64,000 bases of DNA from Amyelois transitella (GCF_032362555.1 NC_083524.1:2218001-2282000), one strand, 5' to 3'. Positions 22,293 to 32,224 are shown, counted from the first letter of the stretch. The notes: generated from the sequence alone by a model not told the origin. Numbers and translations are program-made.

Positions 22293-24766
22293 ATTATGTT
22301 TATACTAGAGGCCGCCCGCGACTTCTTCCGCATGGAAACCCTATCAATCCCGCGGGAACTCTGGGATAAAAAGTAGCCTATGTGTTATTCTGGGTCTTCA
22401 GCTACCTACATACCAAATTTCATGGTAATCGGTTCAGTAGTTTTTGCGTGAAAGAGTAACAAACATCCATACAAACTTTCGCCTTTATAATAGTAGTAGG
22501 ATAGACGCAAGGGATATCCTTTGCGTCTATATAGACGTAGGCAACTTGTCTTGAAAAAGTAGTCTTGAAAATACTGAGAGGTCACGTTCAGTTGTATGGC
22601 TTATTGATAGAATTGAAATTCAAATTGTTAGCCCGTCGTCTACAAGAAGAATGTCAAAAGTTTATTAACCATTCCCTTAGTTGTATTTTTCCTATTTTAA
22701 AATATTGGTAATCGCACGGCGCATTGATCGGTACACTTATCAATATTGATACACTTACAAAACACAAGCGTGCGTTTAAGAAAAAAAAAATAATCTATTG
22801 TAAAGTGTATGAGAAAGTAAGGGTAGTAAGGTATATTTTTCATAAGATCACAATGTTGCCGTCAGATTCGTGTCCCGCTACCGCCTCGTGGTGTCCAACT
22901 TGCCGCCGCACTGCGACGACGCGGCGCTGCGCTCGCTGTGCGCACGCGCAGCGGGCCGGCACGCGGAGCTGGCGGGCGCGCGCGTCATGCGCGACCTGCG
23001 GGCGCCGCCCGACCGCAACGGGAAGCACCCGTCAGTATACACTGCCTGCTACTCGTTTCCTTGTTTACACATTTTCAACATACATATGGTCACGTCTATA
23101 TCCCTTGCGGGGTGGACAGAGACAACAGTCTTCATGAGACTGTTAGGCCACGCTCAGCTGTTTGGCTTAACAATAGAATTACCCACACCTAGAACTAAAT
23201 ATGGAAAGAGTGATATATTATATGAAGGAGCAAAAATGTTTAATGACTTACCTAAGGACTTAAAAAACATAAAATCTTTGACTTTGTTTAAAGGAAGACT
23301 TAAAAATTATATCTACACCAAAATTTTGTAAATTACTTAACTTTTTCGAAAACTACATTGTTTATTTGCGTCAATATTTTTACGAATTATTTATAAATTA
23401 GTTTTAGACTCATTATAAGTGAATTATTGTATTCTTTATGAGTCAATAAATATCTATAAACCGAATTGAGATTCAAATAGTGACGGGTTGCTAGCCCATC
23501 GCCAAAAAAGAATTCCCAAGTTTGTAAGCCTATCCCTTAGTCGCCTTTTACGACGTCCATTGGAAAGAGATGGAGTGGTCCCATTCTTGTTTGTATTGGT
23601 GCCGGGAACCACACAGTCAAAAAATTATAATACTGATTATTTCTCTCCTCTCTTCTCCTTCTGTCTTTCGTAGTGAATAACTAACTTCTGCGATTATACT
23701 TTCATACATAAATAATAATGAACTTTATTATCAGGTCGAAAGGGTACGGTTTCGTGATGTTCACGCGACATGAAGACGCACTAACCTGTCTGCGTAAACT
23801 AAACAACAACCCGGACATATTCGACAAGAATAATGTAAGTTATAACATGTTACCTGTTGCCCGCGACTTCACTCGCCTATGCGTCTAGTTTATCGCAGAT
23901 GAATAGAATAGAATAGATTTATTTTCAAAATTGGATACAAGGTATCACTTGTTGACGTCACATCACTTAAATCTAATTGCAACTACTACCGCTTCCGAAG
24001 CGCTTGTGTAGAAGAAGCGGCGGAACAAACTACACTGCAGCATTTTCGTCGGACGTCAATTTACAAATATAGATCACTTAAATCTACATCGTGGACGAAT
24101 GCACATTATCTAAATTAATGAATGAAGATGATGTATGTTGCTAGTAAGAATATTATTTCGCATATGAGAATTACGCCATGGAGAATTATATATGGTACTT
24201 TCTCTACTAGTAGTTTGTTAACAAAGGGAATTGCTTTTATTTTATTCCAGAGACCGATCGTATCGTTCTCAATTGAAGACCGTACAGCATTGAACGCGAG
24301 GAAGAAGCGTCTAGAGAAGTCTATAGCCAACAACCCACTCGCCAAAAAGGAGGGTACCGGCAAACAAGACAACCAAGCGGAAGGCAAGAAGAGGATAAAC
24401 AGAAAGAGAAAGCTATCTGTGCCCGATGAGAGTTATTTGAAGAAGAAGAGATTTGAGAAGAATAATGAGAAAGATTCGAGTATCGGCAAGTTTGTGAGGA
24501 GGCCGGTTGAAGACGAATACACAGGGTTGACATCGAAAGAGGGTAGTCAGCATAAAATGAGGAGCAATTTTAAATTGCGCGCGCAGGCGGACGTGCACAG
24601 GCAGAATGTGAAAATGGACAAGAAGAATAATTGGCGGGCGAAGAAGCTGAAGAAGGCCATGAGGGAGAGGGTGAAACAGCCCAAACAGAGGGTGAATAAG
24701 GAGGGGGGTAAAAAGAAGAGGAGGAAAGCGCCACATCATAAGACTGGCACCATGAATATACACTGA
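11320..24766 (+). CDS. RBM28: RBM28/Nop4-like nucleolar RNA-binding protein with duplicated RRM2
   Basis: Eleven exons: 11320-11590, 11677-11805, 15466-15729, 16068-16241, 17759-17921, 19058-19235, 20153-20315, 20808-20913, 22866-23030, 23735-23834, 24251-24766; 2,229 nt, 742 aa. RBM28 (yeast Nop4) binds spliceosomal and pre-ribosomal RNAs in the nucleolus and is needed for large-subunit biogenesis. Seen: two consecutive RRM2-type domains (about residues 22-108 and 152-240), each starting NRNARLIVRN; an acidic Asp/Glu/Ser run (280-330); RRM3 with VFITNI and KGSGFVKF (about 344-430); RRM4 with RLVVSNLPPHC and SKGYGFVMF (about 488-590); and a Lys/Arg-rich tail that looks like a nucleolar signal. 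The usual RRM1 is not visible. ATG 11320 is preferred because the frame upstream has no other ATG. Exon nine is very GC-rich compared with its neighbours. Confidence 0.92.
12186..12365 (+). mobile_element. SINE-like element A, internally deleted
   Basis: A worn copy lacking the CAAGACTGTTGGC block; abuts the minus-strand Helitron-like copy that starts at 12,357. Confidence 0.65.
12357..12612 (-). mobile_element. Helitron-like element (Lep1 type)
   Basis: Inverse orientation, ACTAGCTGTGCCTGCGACTT to ATAATATTAGTATAG. Confidence 0.78.
13051..13745 (+). pseudogene. piggyBac transposase remnants
   Basis: N-terminal codons, then a jump to the C-terminal region with stops and frame changes. The terminal CxxC/CxC cluster matches the cysteine-rich DNA-binding domain that closes piggyBac transposases. 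The DDD catalytic region is missing, so it is not functional. Confidence 0.7.
13825..14715 (+). mobile_element. Nested DNA transposon with AT target duplication (ISL2EU-like?)
   Basis: It begins AGGCTTTTTGAC and ends GTCAAATAGCCT (inverse AGGCTATTTGAC), flanked by AT on both sides. It lies wholly inside the piggyBac-like element. It encodes a 43-codon ORF (14139-14270, METNSAKADSRNLPKVD...). The same type of ORF and terminus occurs at 61.4-62.2 kb. The family assignment is inference from the AT duplication. Confidence 0.65.
14139..14270 (+). CDS. Conserved 43-aa transposon ORF or first exon, copy 1
   Basis: METNSAKADSRNLPKVDAIM, then VGVFFKDNPDF and AAELRNVETSM, 43 codons and stop. It is 24/43 identical to copy 2 (61857-61726), and both are exactly 132 nt. 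Each could splice at AT|GTAA over the final Met codon, so it may be the first exon of a longer transposon gene. Function unknown. Confidence 0.55.
   Translation: METNSAKADSRNLPKVDAIMVGVFFKDNPDFYAAELRNVETSM
16572..17366 (-). mobile_element. 5'-truncated Jockey-type LINE fragment with target duplication
   Basis: A 14-bp duplication, AATACTGATAATAT, flanks it at 16,558-16,571 and 17,367-17,380. The poly(A) tail appears as a T-run at 16,571-16,590. The minus strand encodes the end of a reverse transcriptase: IATFADDTAILASNKDP (catalytic FADD), TTTWLQKWRIKASASKS, VRYLGLHLDRK, then after a frameshift LVYKTILKPIWTYGLQLWG and CLQRVQNKILRNISG. It lies in RBM28 intron 4, antisense to the gene. Confidence 0.88.
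17981..18100. mobile_element. hAT-like terminal fragment with ATTCGGCCGAATA repeats
   Basis: It starts TAGAGATGCCACGAATATTC and contains alternating ATTCGG and CCGAAT palindromes, as at the ends of many hAT elements. No transposase is present. Confidence 0.45.
18530..18588. repeat. Perfect snap-back hairpin (24-bp arms)
   Basis: Arms 18,530-18,553 and 18,565-18,588 (AACCAGTTGGATTTTTATTT... and its complement) with an 11-nt loop. A second hairpin with 12-bp arms (GTCCACCTCATC, loop TAAT) follows at 18,610-18,637. Both are in RBM28 intron 5. Confidence 0.85.
18740..18980 (+). pseudogene. RTE-type reverse transcriptase fragment
   Basis: The translation follows an RTE ORF: EFVYLGSKFTSDGK, DIERRVNAGNMVNGALHAF, KLSKKARLAVH, a stop, then VLVPTLMYGSEIWVWQKK. 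It ends against a SINE-like fragment (18,980-19,010). Stops show it is dead. Confidence 0.8.
19305..19553 (+). mobile_element. SINE-like element A
   Basis: Well preserved, 70 bp past an RBM28 exon; a tail-only remnant lies at 20,753-20,795, ending 12 bp before the next exon. Confidence 0.85.
19783..20053 (+). mobile_element. Helitron-like element (Lep1 type)
   Basis: Begins CTATACCAATATTATAAAGC, has GAACTACTGGTTCGATTTTA, TTTATCGAGGAAAGC and CACGCGGACGAAG, and ends GCACAGCTAGT. Non-autonomous, no ORF. Lepidopteran Lep1 elements have this layout. Confidence 0.8.
20373..20640 (+). mobile_element. Helitron-like element (Lep1 type)
   Basis: A second copy in the next RBM28 intron, about 90% like the 19.8 kb copy by eye, ending GGGCACAGCTAGT. 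Confidence 0.8.
21493..21692 (+). mobile_element. Second Helitron-like family, direct copy
   Basis: CCTACTACTATTATAAAGGC to GCGGGCGGCCTCTAGT, with the GGACGAAGTCGCGGG near-end block. Nearly identical to the inverted copy at 22.3 kb. Confidence 0.78.
22015..22110 (-). mobile_element. RTE LINE 3' tip
   Basis: CATACATACATAAAATCACG, then the complement of the RTE C-terminal codons (CTCTTTCCCGGAGG...). Short, in RBM28 intron 8. Confidence 0.7.
22142..22310. repeat. Two adjacent perfect palindromes with TA-microsatellite loops
   Basis: Hairpin 1: arms 22,142-22,164 and 22,185-22,207 (23 bp). Hairpin 2: arms 22,231-22,256 and 22,285-22,310 (26 bp, CTCTAGTATAAACATAATTA...). The right arm of hairpin 2 merges into the inverted Helitron copy. 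Confidence 0.9.
22303..22503 (-). mobile_element. Second Helitron-like family, inverted copy
   Basis: Reverse complement of 21,493-21,692 with only a few differences visible; together they form a large inverted repeat with a 610-bp spacer in RBM28 intron 8. Confidence 0.8.
23082..23617 (-). mobile_element. SINE-like element A split by a LINE fragment
   Basis: Halves 23,082-23,176 and 23,461-23,617 are continuous with each other. The insert between (23,177-23,460) encodes RTKYGKSDILYEGAKMFNDL and SLTLFKGRLKNYI, the C-terminus typical of insect Jockey/CR1-like ORF2, on the plus strand. AATT is repeated at both junctions. Confidence 0.8.
23903..24095 (-). mobile_element. Retroelement 3'-tail family D
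   Basis: On the minus strand it ends TTGAAAATAAATCTATTC, with an AATAAA before the end, and carries the block GCTGCAGTGTAGTTTGTTCC. Other copies: 4,925-5,090, 51,580-51,790, 31,140-31,240 (plus), 48,590-48,678 (plus), 53,690-53,765 (plus); a sister type (GGCGTCAGTGCAGAAGAAGC) at 21,050-21,245, 28,770-28,985 and 31,835-32,015. Confidence 0.65.
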
Positions 24767-24781
24767 AATTTTTAATTAAAC

Positions 24782-25038
24782 ATACATATGGTCTCACGTC
24801 TATATCCCTTGCGGGGTAGACAGGGCCAACAGTCTTGAAAAGACTGAATGGCCATGTTCAGCTATTTGGCTAACTGATAGAATTGAGATTCAAATAGTGA
24901 CAGGTTGCTAACCCATCGCCTAAAAAAGAATGCCGAGTTTGTAAGCCTATCCCTTAGTCGCCTTTTACGACATACATGGGAAAGAGATGGAGTGGTCCTA
25001 TTATTTTTTGTATTGGCGCCGGGAACCACACGGCACAA
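24782..25038 (-). mobile_element. SINE-like element A
   Basis: Starts 16 bp after the RBM28 stop, so it probably forms part of, or ends, the 3' UTR. A worn plus-strand piece follows at 25,170-25,250. Confidence 0.85.
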
Positions 25039-25959
25039 ATATAATTAAATATATTTTCTATTTTTTCCTTTCTTCCACGCTTTTCTGGGAGCAAATAAAA
25101 AACATAGTGTGTGCCAGCCGCTTCACTTCCCGAGTAGATAAGATAGAAAAGGCTAATAAATTTGAGCTTCTTTTAGGCATTGAGCTAGCAACCAACTATT
25201 TGCATGTTAATTCCATCATTAGGCCATACAGCTGAACGTGGCTCAGTCATATAAGTGTATTTTCGATCGACCCCTTGCTTCGGGGCCTAAAAGGTCATCG
25301 TTTGGGGTGATAAGTTACGGACTGTATAAGTTTAAACTTTTGTTAATAAATAATAACTGTGTATGTAATGTCTTTTATTTTTAGTTACGTTGAATGTAGT
25401 GCTTGTATTAAAAAGAGATTTATTTATTAAAAGTTTATTCTTCAAAGAAATAAGTACAAAAATATATGAAAAAAGATAGCCTTATACCTAGAAAATGCTT
25501 ATACCATGTTAGTTAATTTAAATATAAGTAGACATTTTTATAATTTGAATAATTCGGTGTTGAATTATGCTCATTTCTTTGCCAACTAGACTAGATAACT
25601 TTGTTAAAGTTTACTTGAAAAGTTAAATAATTTGTAAAAGTTTTACTTAAAAATATTATTTGGCATTCATAACGATAGATGTACTTATTCAGTATACAAC
25701 TTTTCATTTAAAGGGCCTGTTATAAAAACACGCCATAATTTAGCCAGTATTTTCTCTTGTTATATCTTGTATTGAAATGATTTCTTTTAGTACATTACTG
25801 CAGAAACTTGAGCGAAAACAAACAACGAGACTCACGCGCATTAATGTTACTAAAATATATACTCGGAAAATAAGTTGACCCGAAATGGCGTAAGCTTTCT
25901 TATTTGATATTGCCGTAAAGTTCTTACTCATATATGCGTGCTTTATTCGTTAGCTTCAA

Positions 25960-26160
25960 TGTTTCTTTTGGAGGTCCCGGGTTCGAATCCCGGCCGGGGC
26001 ATGATGAGAAATGAACTTTTTCTCATTGGCCTGTGTCTTGGATGTCAATCTATAAAGTATTTATTATAAAATTTAGTATCGTTGAGTTTGTTTATCATAA
26101 CAAAAGTCTCGAACTTACTTCGAGGCTAACTCCGGTATATAAATATTTATTATTATTATT
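25960..26160 (+). mobile_element. tRNA-derived SINE, head truncated
   Basis: Starts within the B-box side (GGTCCCGGGTTCGAATCCCG). A further tail fragment at 26,870-26,971 ends exactly where a partial TMEM53-like exon copy begins. Confidence 0.75.
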
Positions 26161-26354
26161 TTATATCTAGGCCCAAGGCACACTTATTTATATTATTTTT
26201 GCCGTGTTTTCCGGCCTTTCAGTATTATTAAGGCAGTTGGCCTTGTCTACCCCGCAAGGGATATAGACGGCTATTCGTATGTATGTATGTAACCGACAAC
26301 GCCAAAAGAAGTTTCATTTTCTACTTATTAATGACAAAAAGCCGAACAAATTTT

Positions 26355-29300
26355 CTATAACCTAGCCCGCATCTTGTCTGGTTGTGAGATAAGTCCATGT
26401 TTGTCCAAATGTGCATAGAGAAGGGCCAGGTACTCCTGCGGGTGCTTGATGTAATGCTGGACGTGCGGCGAACGGTCCCAGCATTTCCAGGTGCACTGCA
26501 ATAAGAATAAGTATATTTGAACATTATTTTATCAGGCAAGCAAGAAAATTTTATGAAAGCAGGTTCACTAAGCAGATATAGTTACAAGGAGAATGTGGAG
26601 GGAAAGGTCGGAGTGGGAAGGCCTAGACGAACGTATCTTGATCAAATTAAGGACATCCTGGTAAAGGGTCAGGTCAAGAGTACCCGAATCCGTCGAGCTT
26701 CCATGAAGAGAGTTATGAATGTGGATGAAGCGAAGGGAGTATGCAGAGATCGTGGCAAGTGGAAAGATGTAGTCTCTGCCTTACTCTCCGGGAAAGAGGC
26801 GTGATGTTATGTATATATGTATGTATTTTATCATGAGAGGTTTGGAATCCACTACTCACTTCTCTGTTTTGCGTATTGAGTTAGTATCTCGTAACAAGTT
26901 ACGAAATTACTTGGCTACGTCGCGGCTAACTCAATTTGTGTAATGTGTCCCGTATACATTTATTTATTTATCCCCAACTTGACCCATCTATCGCAGACGT
27001 CCCGGTTGCTGCGCTCTGTGCCCACTGGGTCCATCCGGGAACCTCGGACACAGCCACTTAAATTTATTTATTTTTAATTTATTTATCTATTAATACACTA
27101 GCAGCTTACACCTGATGCGTTTATATCACTGCACTAGTGTTTTTAAATATTTAAATGTATGAAAAAAAAGCACGTTTGCTTTTTATACGTTTAAATGTAT
27201 AAAAAACAAAAAAGTTCGAGTAGATGAACGAACACCATCCTCTTCAAATAGCATTGTAACTAAACAGAGCAAAAGTACCTTCATTCCCAACTCGACCCAG
27301 CAGTCGCACACGTCCCGGTTGCTGCGCTCTGTGCCCACCGGGTCGCTGCGGGACAGCAGGAACAGCGCGGGCGCACGACACGGGGTCTGGTGGAAGGTCT
27401 GTGAAGCCAGTTCGTAGTGGCGGGTCGCTGTGTCGTAGAATTTCTTCATGTGGTAGCTGGAATGTGAAAAGGGATGTGTATCTTGATACATACATACATA
27501 CATATGGCCACGTCTATATCCCTTGCGGGGTAGACAGAGCCAACAGTCTTGAAAAGACTGAATGGCCACGTTCAGCTATTTGGCTTAATGATAGAATTGA
27601 GATTCAAATAGTGACAGGTTGCTAACCCAACGCCTAAAAAAGAATCCCAAGTTTGTAAGCCTATCCCTTAGTCGCCTTTTACGACATCCATGGGAAAGAG
27701 ATGGAGTGGTCCTATTCTTTTTTGTGTTGGTGCCGGGAACCACACGGCACCAACACAACATACATCTTGATATACATCAGAATTATTATTATTAAAATAA
27801 AGTCTGTCAGACTCAATGGTTGACTGGTAGAAAATGCTTCCAGCATTAAGTCCGCCAATTGTGCTATAGATTTGTAAATGTGTTTGTGATAAATATTGTC
27901 CGGGTTCAATAGCATTTCTTCACTGCGCTATAAAATGCTGTTAAATTACCCTGACTTACCCAATGATGGCCAAAAAGTGTACTTTGAGCTCCTCTAGAGA
28001 AGTGAGGATGTAGATAGGTAAAACTCTTTATTGCACCATAAGATTTAAACATACAGAAGAAGGGGATGGGACAAAGGCGGACTTGTCGCTGATCGCATCC
28101 AGTCAACCTTTAGGTGGAAGAAAACCAGGAAACCAGATAGGAGATTGAAGATGGCGTTGGCGCAGAGTACTTGCATTATTAATACATACATATACATATG
28201 GTCACGTTTATATCCCTTGCGGGGAAGACAGAGCCAACAGTCTTGAAAAGACTGAATGGCCACGTTCAGCTATTTGGCTTAATGATAGTATTGAGATTCA
28301 AATAGTGACATGCTGCTAACCCATCGCCTAAAAAAGAATCCCAAGTTTGTAAGCCTACCCCTTAGTCGTCTTTTACGACATCCATTGGAAAGAGATAGAG
28401 TGGTCCCATTCTTTTTTTTATTGGTGCCGGAAACCACACGGCCACATTATTAATAATTATAAATAGTTATAGAGTTGTTCTTGTCTTGTTTCCAAATAAA
28501 ATATTTTCATTTTCAGTATAGTTTGACAGTTTTACATGCTGCATTCAAAAGGTTGATAACTCACACAATATAAGTCCTGAATGTGGTCTGTAGGAACTTA
28601 TTATTGGGGAACACGGCGGAGGGGAACCCCACCGGGATCTCTGTGATGTCCGCCGCGGAGTCCCACGTCTGAACCACCACGCGGTCCAGCATCGGTTGGT
28701 AACTGGAATCAATGAATACCTTCATCGTAATTCACACCATATGTATGCAAAATTTCACGGACATGGCTAAAAAATTAAAAAAAATTAAAAAATTTTATTC
28801 ATTACTATAGGATACTTTATATCGCTTAATAATTGTCATAACGTATGGTTTAACAACATTGGTTGACGTCAAATAAATTACTTAAAAACTAAGTTTACTG
28901 ACGCTTCCAAGGCGTCAGTGCAGAAGAAGCGGTAACAAACTGCAGCATTATCTTCAACAACGTCAACTTCACAATATTAATTAAACTTAGAATAGAATAG
29001 AATCAATAATTATACCTTCTTCGTAATTCACACCATATGTATGCAAAATTTCACGGAGATCGCTTCAGTAGATTTGACGTTGAAAGACGGACAAACACGC
29101 TTTCAAATTGTATTCTATTTTTTTTTCTTTTATATTGTAGTATGGATAATTTAGTTAATTAGTAAGTTCCCAGATTATATACATTAGTTAATGTAGGTAT
29201 TTCCACTCTGTTCCAAATTTCATAAAAACCGTTTCTGTATTAAGTATGTACTTATGTGTGTTTTTGTAACCATATATGTTTAGTTACATACATACATAAA

Positions 29301-32153
29301 ATCACGCCTCTTTCCCGGAGGGGTAGGCAGAGACTACCTCTTTCCACTTGCCACGATTTCTGCATATTTCCTTTGCTTCATCCACATTCATAACTCTCTT
29401 CATGCAAGCTATATGTTTAGTTATGGGTATCTATTCTCTTTAAAAATATTTGTATATATATAAAAACCCAGACCAATCAGAAAAAGTTCTTTTCTCATCA
29501 TGTCTTGGCCGGGATTCGAACCCGGGACCTCCGGTGTCACAGACAAGCGCCACAGAGGCCGTCAAACCATATTTGTTTAGAGTTATATCCATTCTCTTTA
29601 AAAATATTTGTATATATATATAAAAATGTTTTCACTCACGTCTGTTTGTCCTTCATAGCGAACACCAGACCTTCAGCCCAGACGTAGGCACCCACGGAGA
29701 ATCCGTGCACCACCAGGGGGCTGTGACTGTTGGCTTGCATGAACTTCATCAGGTTGGAACCCACCACCTGCCAAACAGTATTTTGTTACATACATACATA
29801 CATATGGTCACGTCTATATCCCTTGCGGGGAAGACAGAGCCAACAGTCTTGAAAAGACTGAATGGCCACGTTCAGCTATTTGGCTTAATGGTAGAATTGA
29901 GATTAAAATAGTGTCAGGTTGCTAGCCCATCACCTAAAAAAGAATCCCAAGTTTGTAAGCCTATCCCTTAGTCGCCTTTTACGACATCCATGGGAAAGAT
30001 CCTGAGTGGTCCTATTCTTTTTTGTATTGGTGCCGGGAACCACACGGCACTACACACACACAGTATTTTGTTTACTCATTAAATGTAGGAAAGCAGACAC
30101 CAGGTCCTCGCAACTGGACGTATCCGTGGTCCAATACGGGTTAGGTTACCCTGCAAAGGTTGCCGAGGTTAGATGGGACATCTATCATCATCTTCGTCTA
30201 TCATCTACTTCATGTACAACCTGACTCTGTCAATCCAGAATCCATGTTTAAAGATGTTCTAACGCCAGGAGGAAGAAGATTTACTATGCCATAAAAAGTT
30301 GACAGACGAAGGTCTACTAAAAAGATATAACCTATACCTGGGATCCTGTCTTCGGCCACATGAGCTGCCAGGGTGTGCAGGACACGGAGACCACATCGAA
30401 GCCCTGCTCCAGGTACAGTGAAGCGTACTTCATCACGTGTGAAGGCCGTTGTAACATCCAGTTCATTATTATGCATAAAGGTCTCTTTATGTCTTTGGTT
30501 AACCTGAAAATATATCAGAGAAGATTAAGATATAATTGTTGAAGCAAGCCAAAATAGGATCTCCTAACGCAGAGTCACGGAGTTTGTTTAATAATCTGAC
30601 TCTATTATCTCATTTTATCATCAACATGTGCCATGTGGTTCCCAACACCAATAGAAAAAGAATAGGAGGGGTGGTCTCTTTCCCATGGATGTCGTAAAAG
30701 GCGACTAAGGGGTAGGCTTGTAAACTTGAGATTCTTCGTTTAGGCGATGGGCTAGCAACCTGTCACTACTTGAATCTCAATTCTTTCACAAAGCCAAAGA
30801 GCTGAACGTAACCTAACAGTCTCTTCGAGATTTTTGGCTCTGTCTCCGCCCAAGGGATATAGGCGTGACCATATGTATGTATCATCAACATCTTCACCTT
30901 CCTGGAGAGGAGACCCTGGTTCACCTGTGTCCACGATTCGGGATTGGGTAAACGAGGGTTTACTCGAATCGTCTCCCGGCTGACCTCTGCAACCTTTACA
31001 GGGGAATCAAACCCATTTGGATCTCAGTTACAAATTATCTTCTCTTTCCTTCCTATAATAGGCCCTACAGGATAGACTAAGTATGTAAAGTGATACTATA
31101 TGATAAGTAAAACCATTGGTTTGTTTATTTAAATCTATACGCTTTGGTTAGTTAGTTCTAATTAGATTTAAGTGATGTGACGTCAATAAGTGTAACCATG
31201 TATCCAATTTTGAAAATAAATCTATTCTATTCTACTCTACTCTCTCTACTCTACTCTTTCTACTCTACTCTAGCAATTTTGTTCTTATGGTATCTGGATA
31301 GAAATATTCTATCATTGGTCTTAAAACAATCACCTATGAAATTGTTTGTGTCAAAAAACACAAATTTGTCACTGTGACGACATGTCAACGAATGCATAAA
31401 ATTATTGAGTAGGTGAATGTTTTTATTAAGTTTTGGAGACTGGTAACTCATGTATGGAAAAGCACATAAAATTATTTGGTTAACTTTTAATTTATTCAAA
31501 GATTCAAAACAGTTAATTATATCTTTCCTGCCAATTTTAAAACTATTACCAATTAATATTACTATGGTGGATTTATTATTTAAATTTACATTATTAATTC
31601 TCTCAATAATTTGGGTAAAAGATGCATTTGGCATGCAGTAATTTATAAAAATACATTCTATACAATCTCTTACTTCATCGTATTAGGGTCCACAGCAAGT
31701 TTAACTTGTTCATTGCTGATGTAGCTCATATTCTTGGTAATGTTCTGCGCATGAGCATCACGGTTGGAGACCAGTGTCACGGAGACACAAGACAGCAGGG
31801 TCTGGAAACAGATTGCGAATTTGGTCGTATTCAATTCAAAATTCAAAATTTTTATTCATTATTATAGGATACCTCCATATCGCTTAATAATTGTCGTATG
31901 GTTTAACAACTTGGTTGACGTCAAATAAATTACTTAAAAACTAAGTTTACTGCCGCTTCCAAGGCGTCAGTGCAGAAGAAGCGGTAACAAACTGCACTGC
32001 AGCATTTTCTTCGTACGTTCGTCGTTCTGTCTACCCCGCAAGGGATATAGACGTGACCATATGTATGTATGTATATAATTTACTTACGCGGTCATCTCTA
32101 AAGAGGCGACAGGCCACACGATGGGCTCCAAATAATTTCCTAACTGTCGCCAT
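26355..32153 (-). CDS. TMEM53/DUF829-family alpha/beta-hydrolase-like protein
   Basis: Seven coding exons: 32153-32088, 31801-31674, 30503-30338, 29767-29640, 28702-28565, 27456-27279, 26495-26355; 314 aa, all phases consistent. The family (vertebrate TMEM53/NET4, DUF829) has an alpha/beta-hydrolase fold and is linked to the nuclear envelope; no substrate is established. Seen: strand-turn segment RPLCIIMNWML, the family-typical FDVVSVSCTPWQLMWP, a nucleophile elbow HGFSVGAY (Ser about 144), an acid candidate in LFLLSRSDPVG (Asp about 247), and a late His in SPHVQHYIKHPQEY (about 279-282), so a Ser-Asp-His triad could be intact. It ends with KMRARL before TAG. An acceptor at 32,177 just upstream of the ATG implies a spliced 5' UTR. 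Introns hold several SINE-like copies and an orphan ORF at 31.3-31.6 kb. Confidence 0.88.
26535..26825 (+). mobile_element. RTE LINE 3' end
   Basis: ORF end [20 protein letters not shown], then [20 protein letters not shown] and SGKEA-stop, followed by ATGTTATGTATATATGTATG. It lies immediately 5' to the last TMEM53-like exon on the opposite strand. Confidence 0.85.
26972..27043 (-). repeat. Partial copy of a TMEM53-like exon
   Basis: About 72 bp nearly matching 27,287-27,358 (core GACGTCCCGGTTGCTGCGCT). It is fused directly to the 3' tip of a tRNA-SINE fragment. No acceptor, so not an exon. Confidence 0.85.
27495..27752 (-). mobile_element. SINE-like element A
   Basis: Near-consensus copy 40 bp upstream of a TMEM53-like exon acceptor, same strand as the gene. 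A partial tail lies at 26,205-26,295. Confidence 0.87.
28188..28445 (-). mobile_element. SINE-like element A
   Basis: Near-consensus copy with ACATACATATACATATGG tail, 120 bp from an exon. Confidence 0.87.
29284..29410 (-). mobile_element. RTE LINE 3' tip
   Basis: Complement of the RTE C-terminus with the tail at 29,284; TMEM53-like intron. Confidence 0.75.
29450..29572 (-). mobile_element. tRNA-derived SINE, partial
   Basis: Head (CCACAGAGGCC complement) and B box present; body cut short. Confidence 0.7.
29789..30050 (-). mobile_element. SINE-like element A
   Basis: Near-consensus; starts about 20 bp from the exon acceptor at 29,768 and may occupy branch-point sequence. Confidence 0.87.
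30629..30880 (+). mobile_element. SINE-like element A
   Basis: Antisense to the TMEM53-like gene; moderately diverged. Confidence 0.82.
31260..31634 (-). CDS. Orphan ORF, 124 codons, in a TMEM53-like intron
   Basis: Continuous frame with IIERINNVNLNNKSTIVILI, GNSFKIGRKDIINCFESLN and QIILCAFPYMSYQSPKLN. The alternation of a hydrophobic strand, GN, and later FFDTNNFI suggests an SGNH-hydrolase-like segment of the kind found in some insect retroelement ORFs, but no catalytic set can be confirmed. It adjoins a TCTAC microsatellite and a family-D tail. Probably a retroelement remnant. Confidence 0.4.
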   Translation of the reverse strand: MPNASFTQIIERINNVNLNNKSTIVILIGNSFKIGRKDIINCFESLNKLKVNQIILCAFPYMSYQSPKLNKNIHLLNNFMHSLTCRHSDKFVFFDTNNFIGDCFKTNDRIFLSRYHKNKIARVE

Positions 32154-32224
32154 GTCTGTAGACTACTTAAGTCTATCTGAAACATACATAATAATATACA
32201 TATAACAAAGATAATAAAAATAAA

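Noticed and set aside
22724..23192. Alternative frames across the GC-rich RBM28 exon
   Set aside because: Only the frame with RLVVSNLPPHC keeps the RRM pattern and joins neighbours in phase.
24413..24763. Minus-strand ORFs opposite the last RBM28 exon
   Set aside because: Antisense of the Lys/Arg-rich tail; no splice signals or domain.
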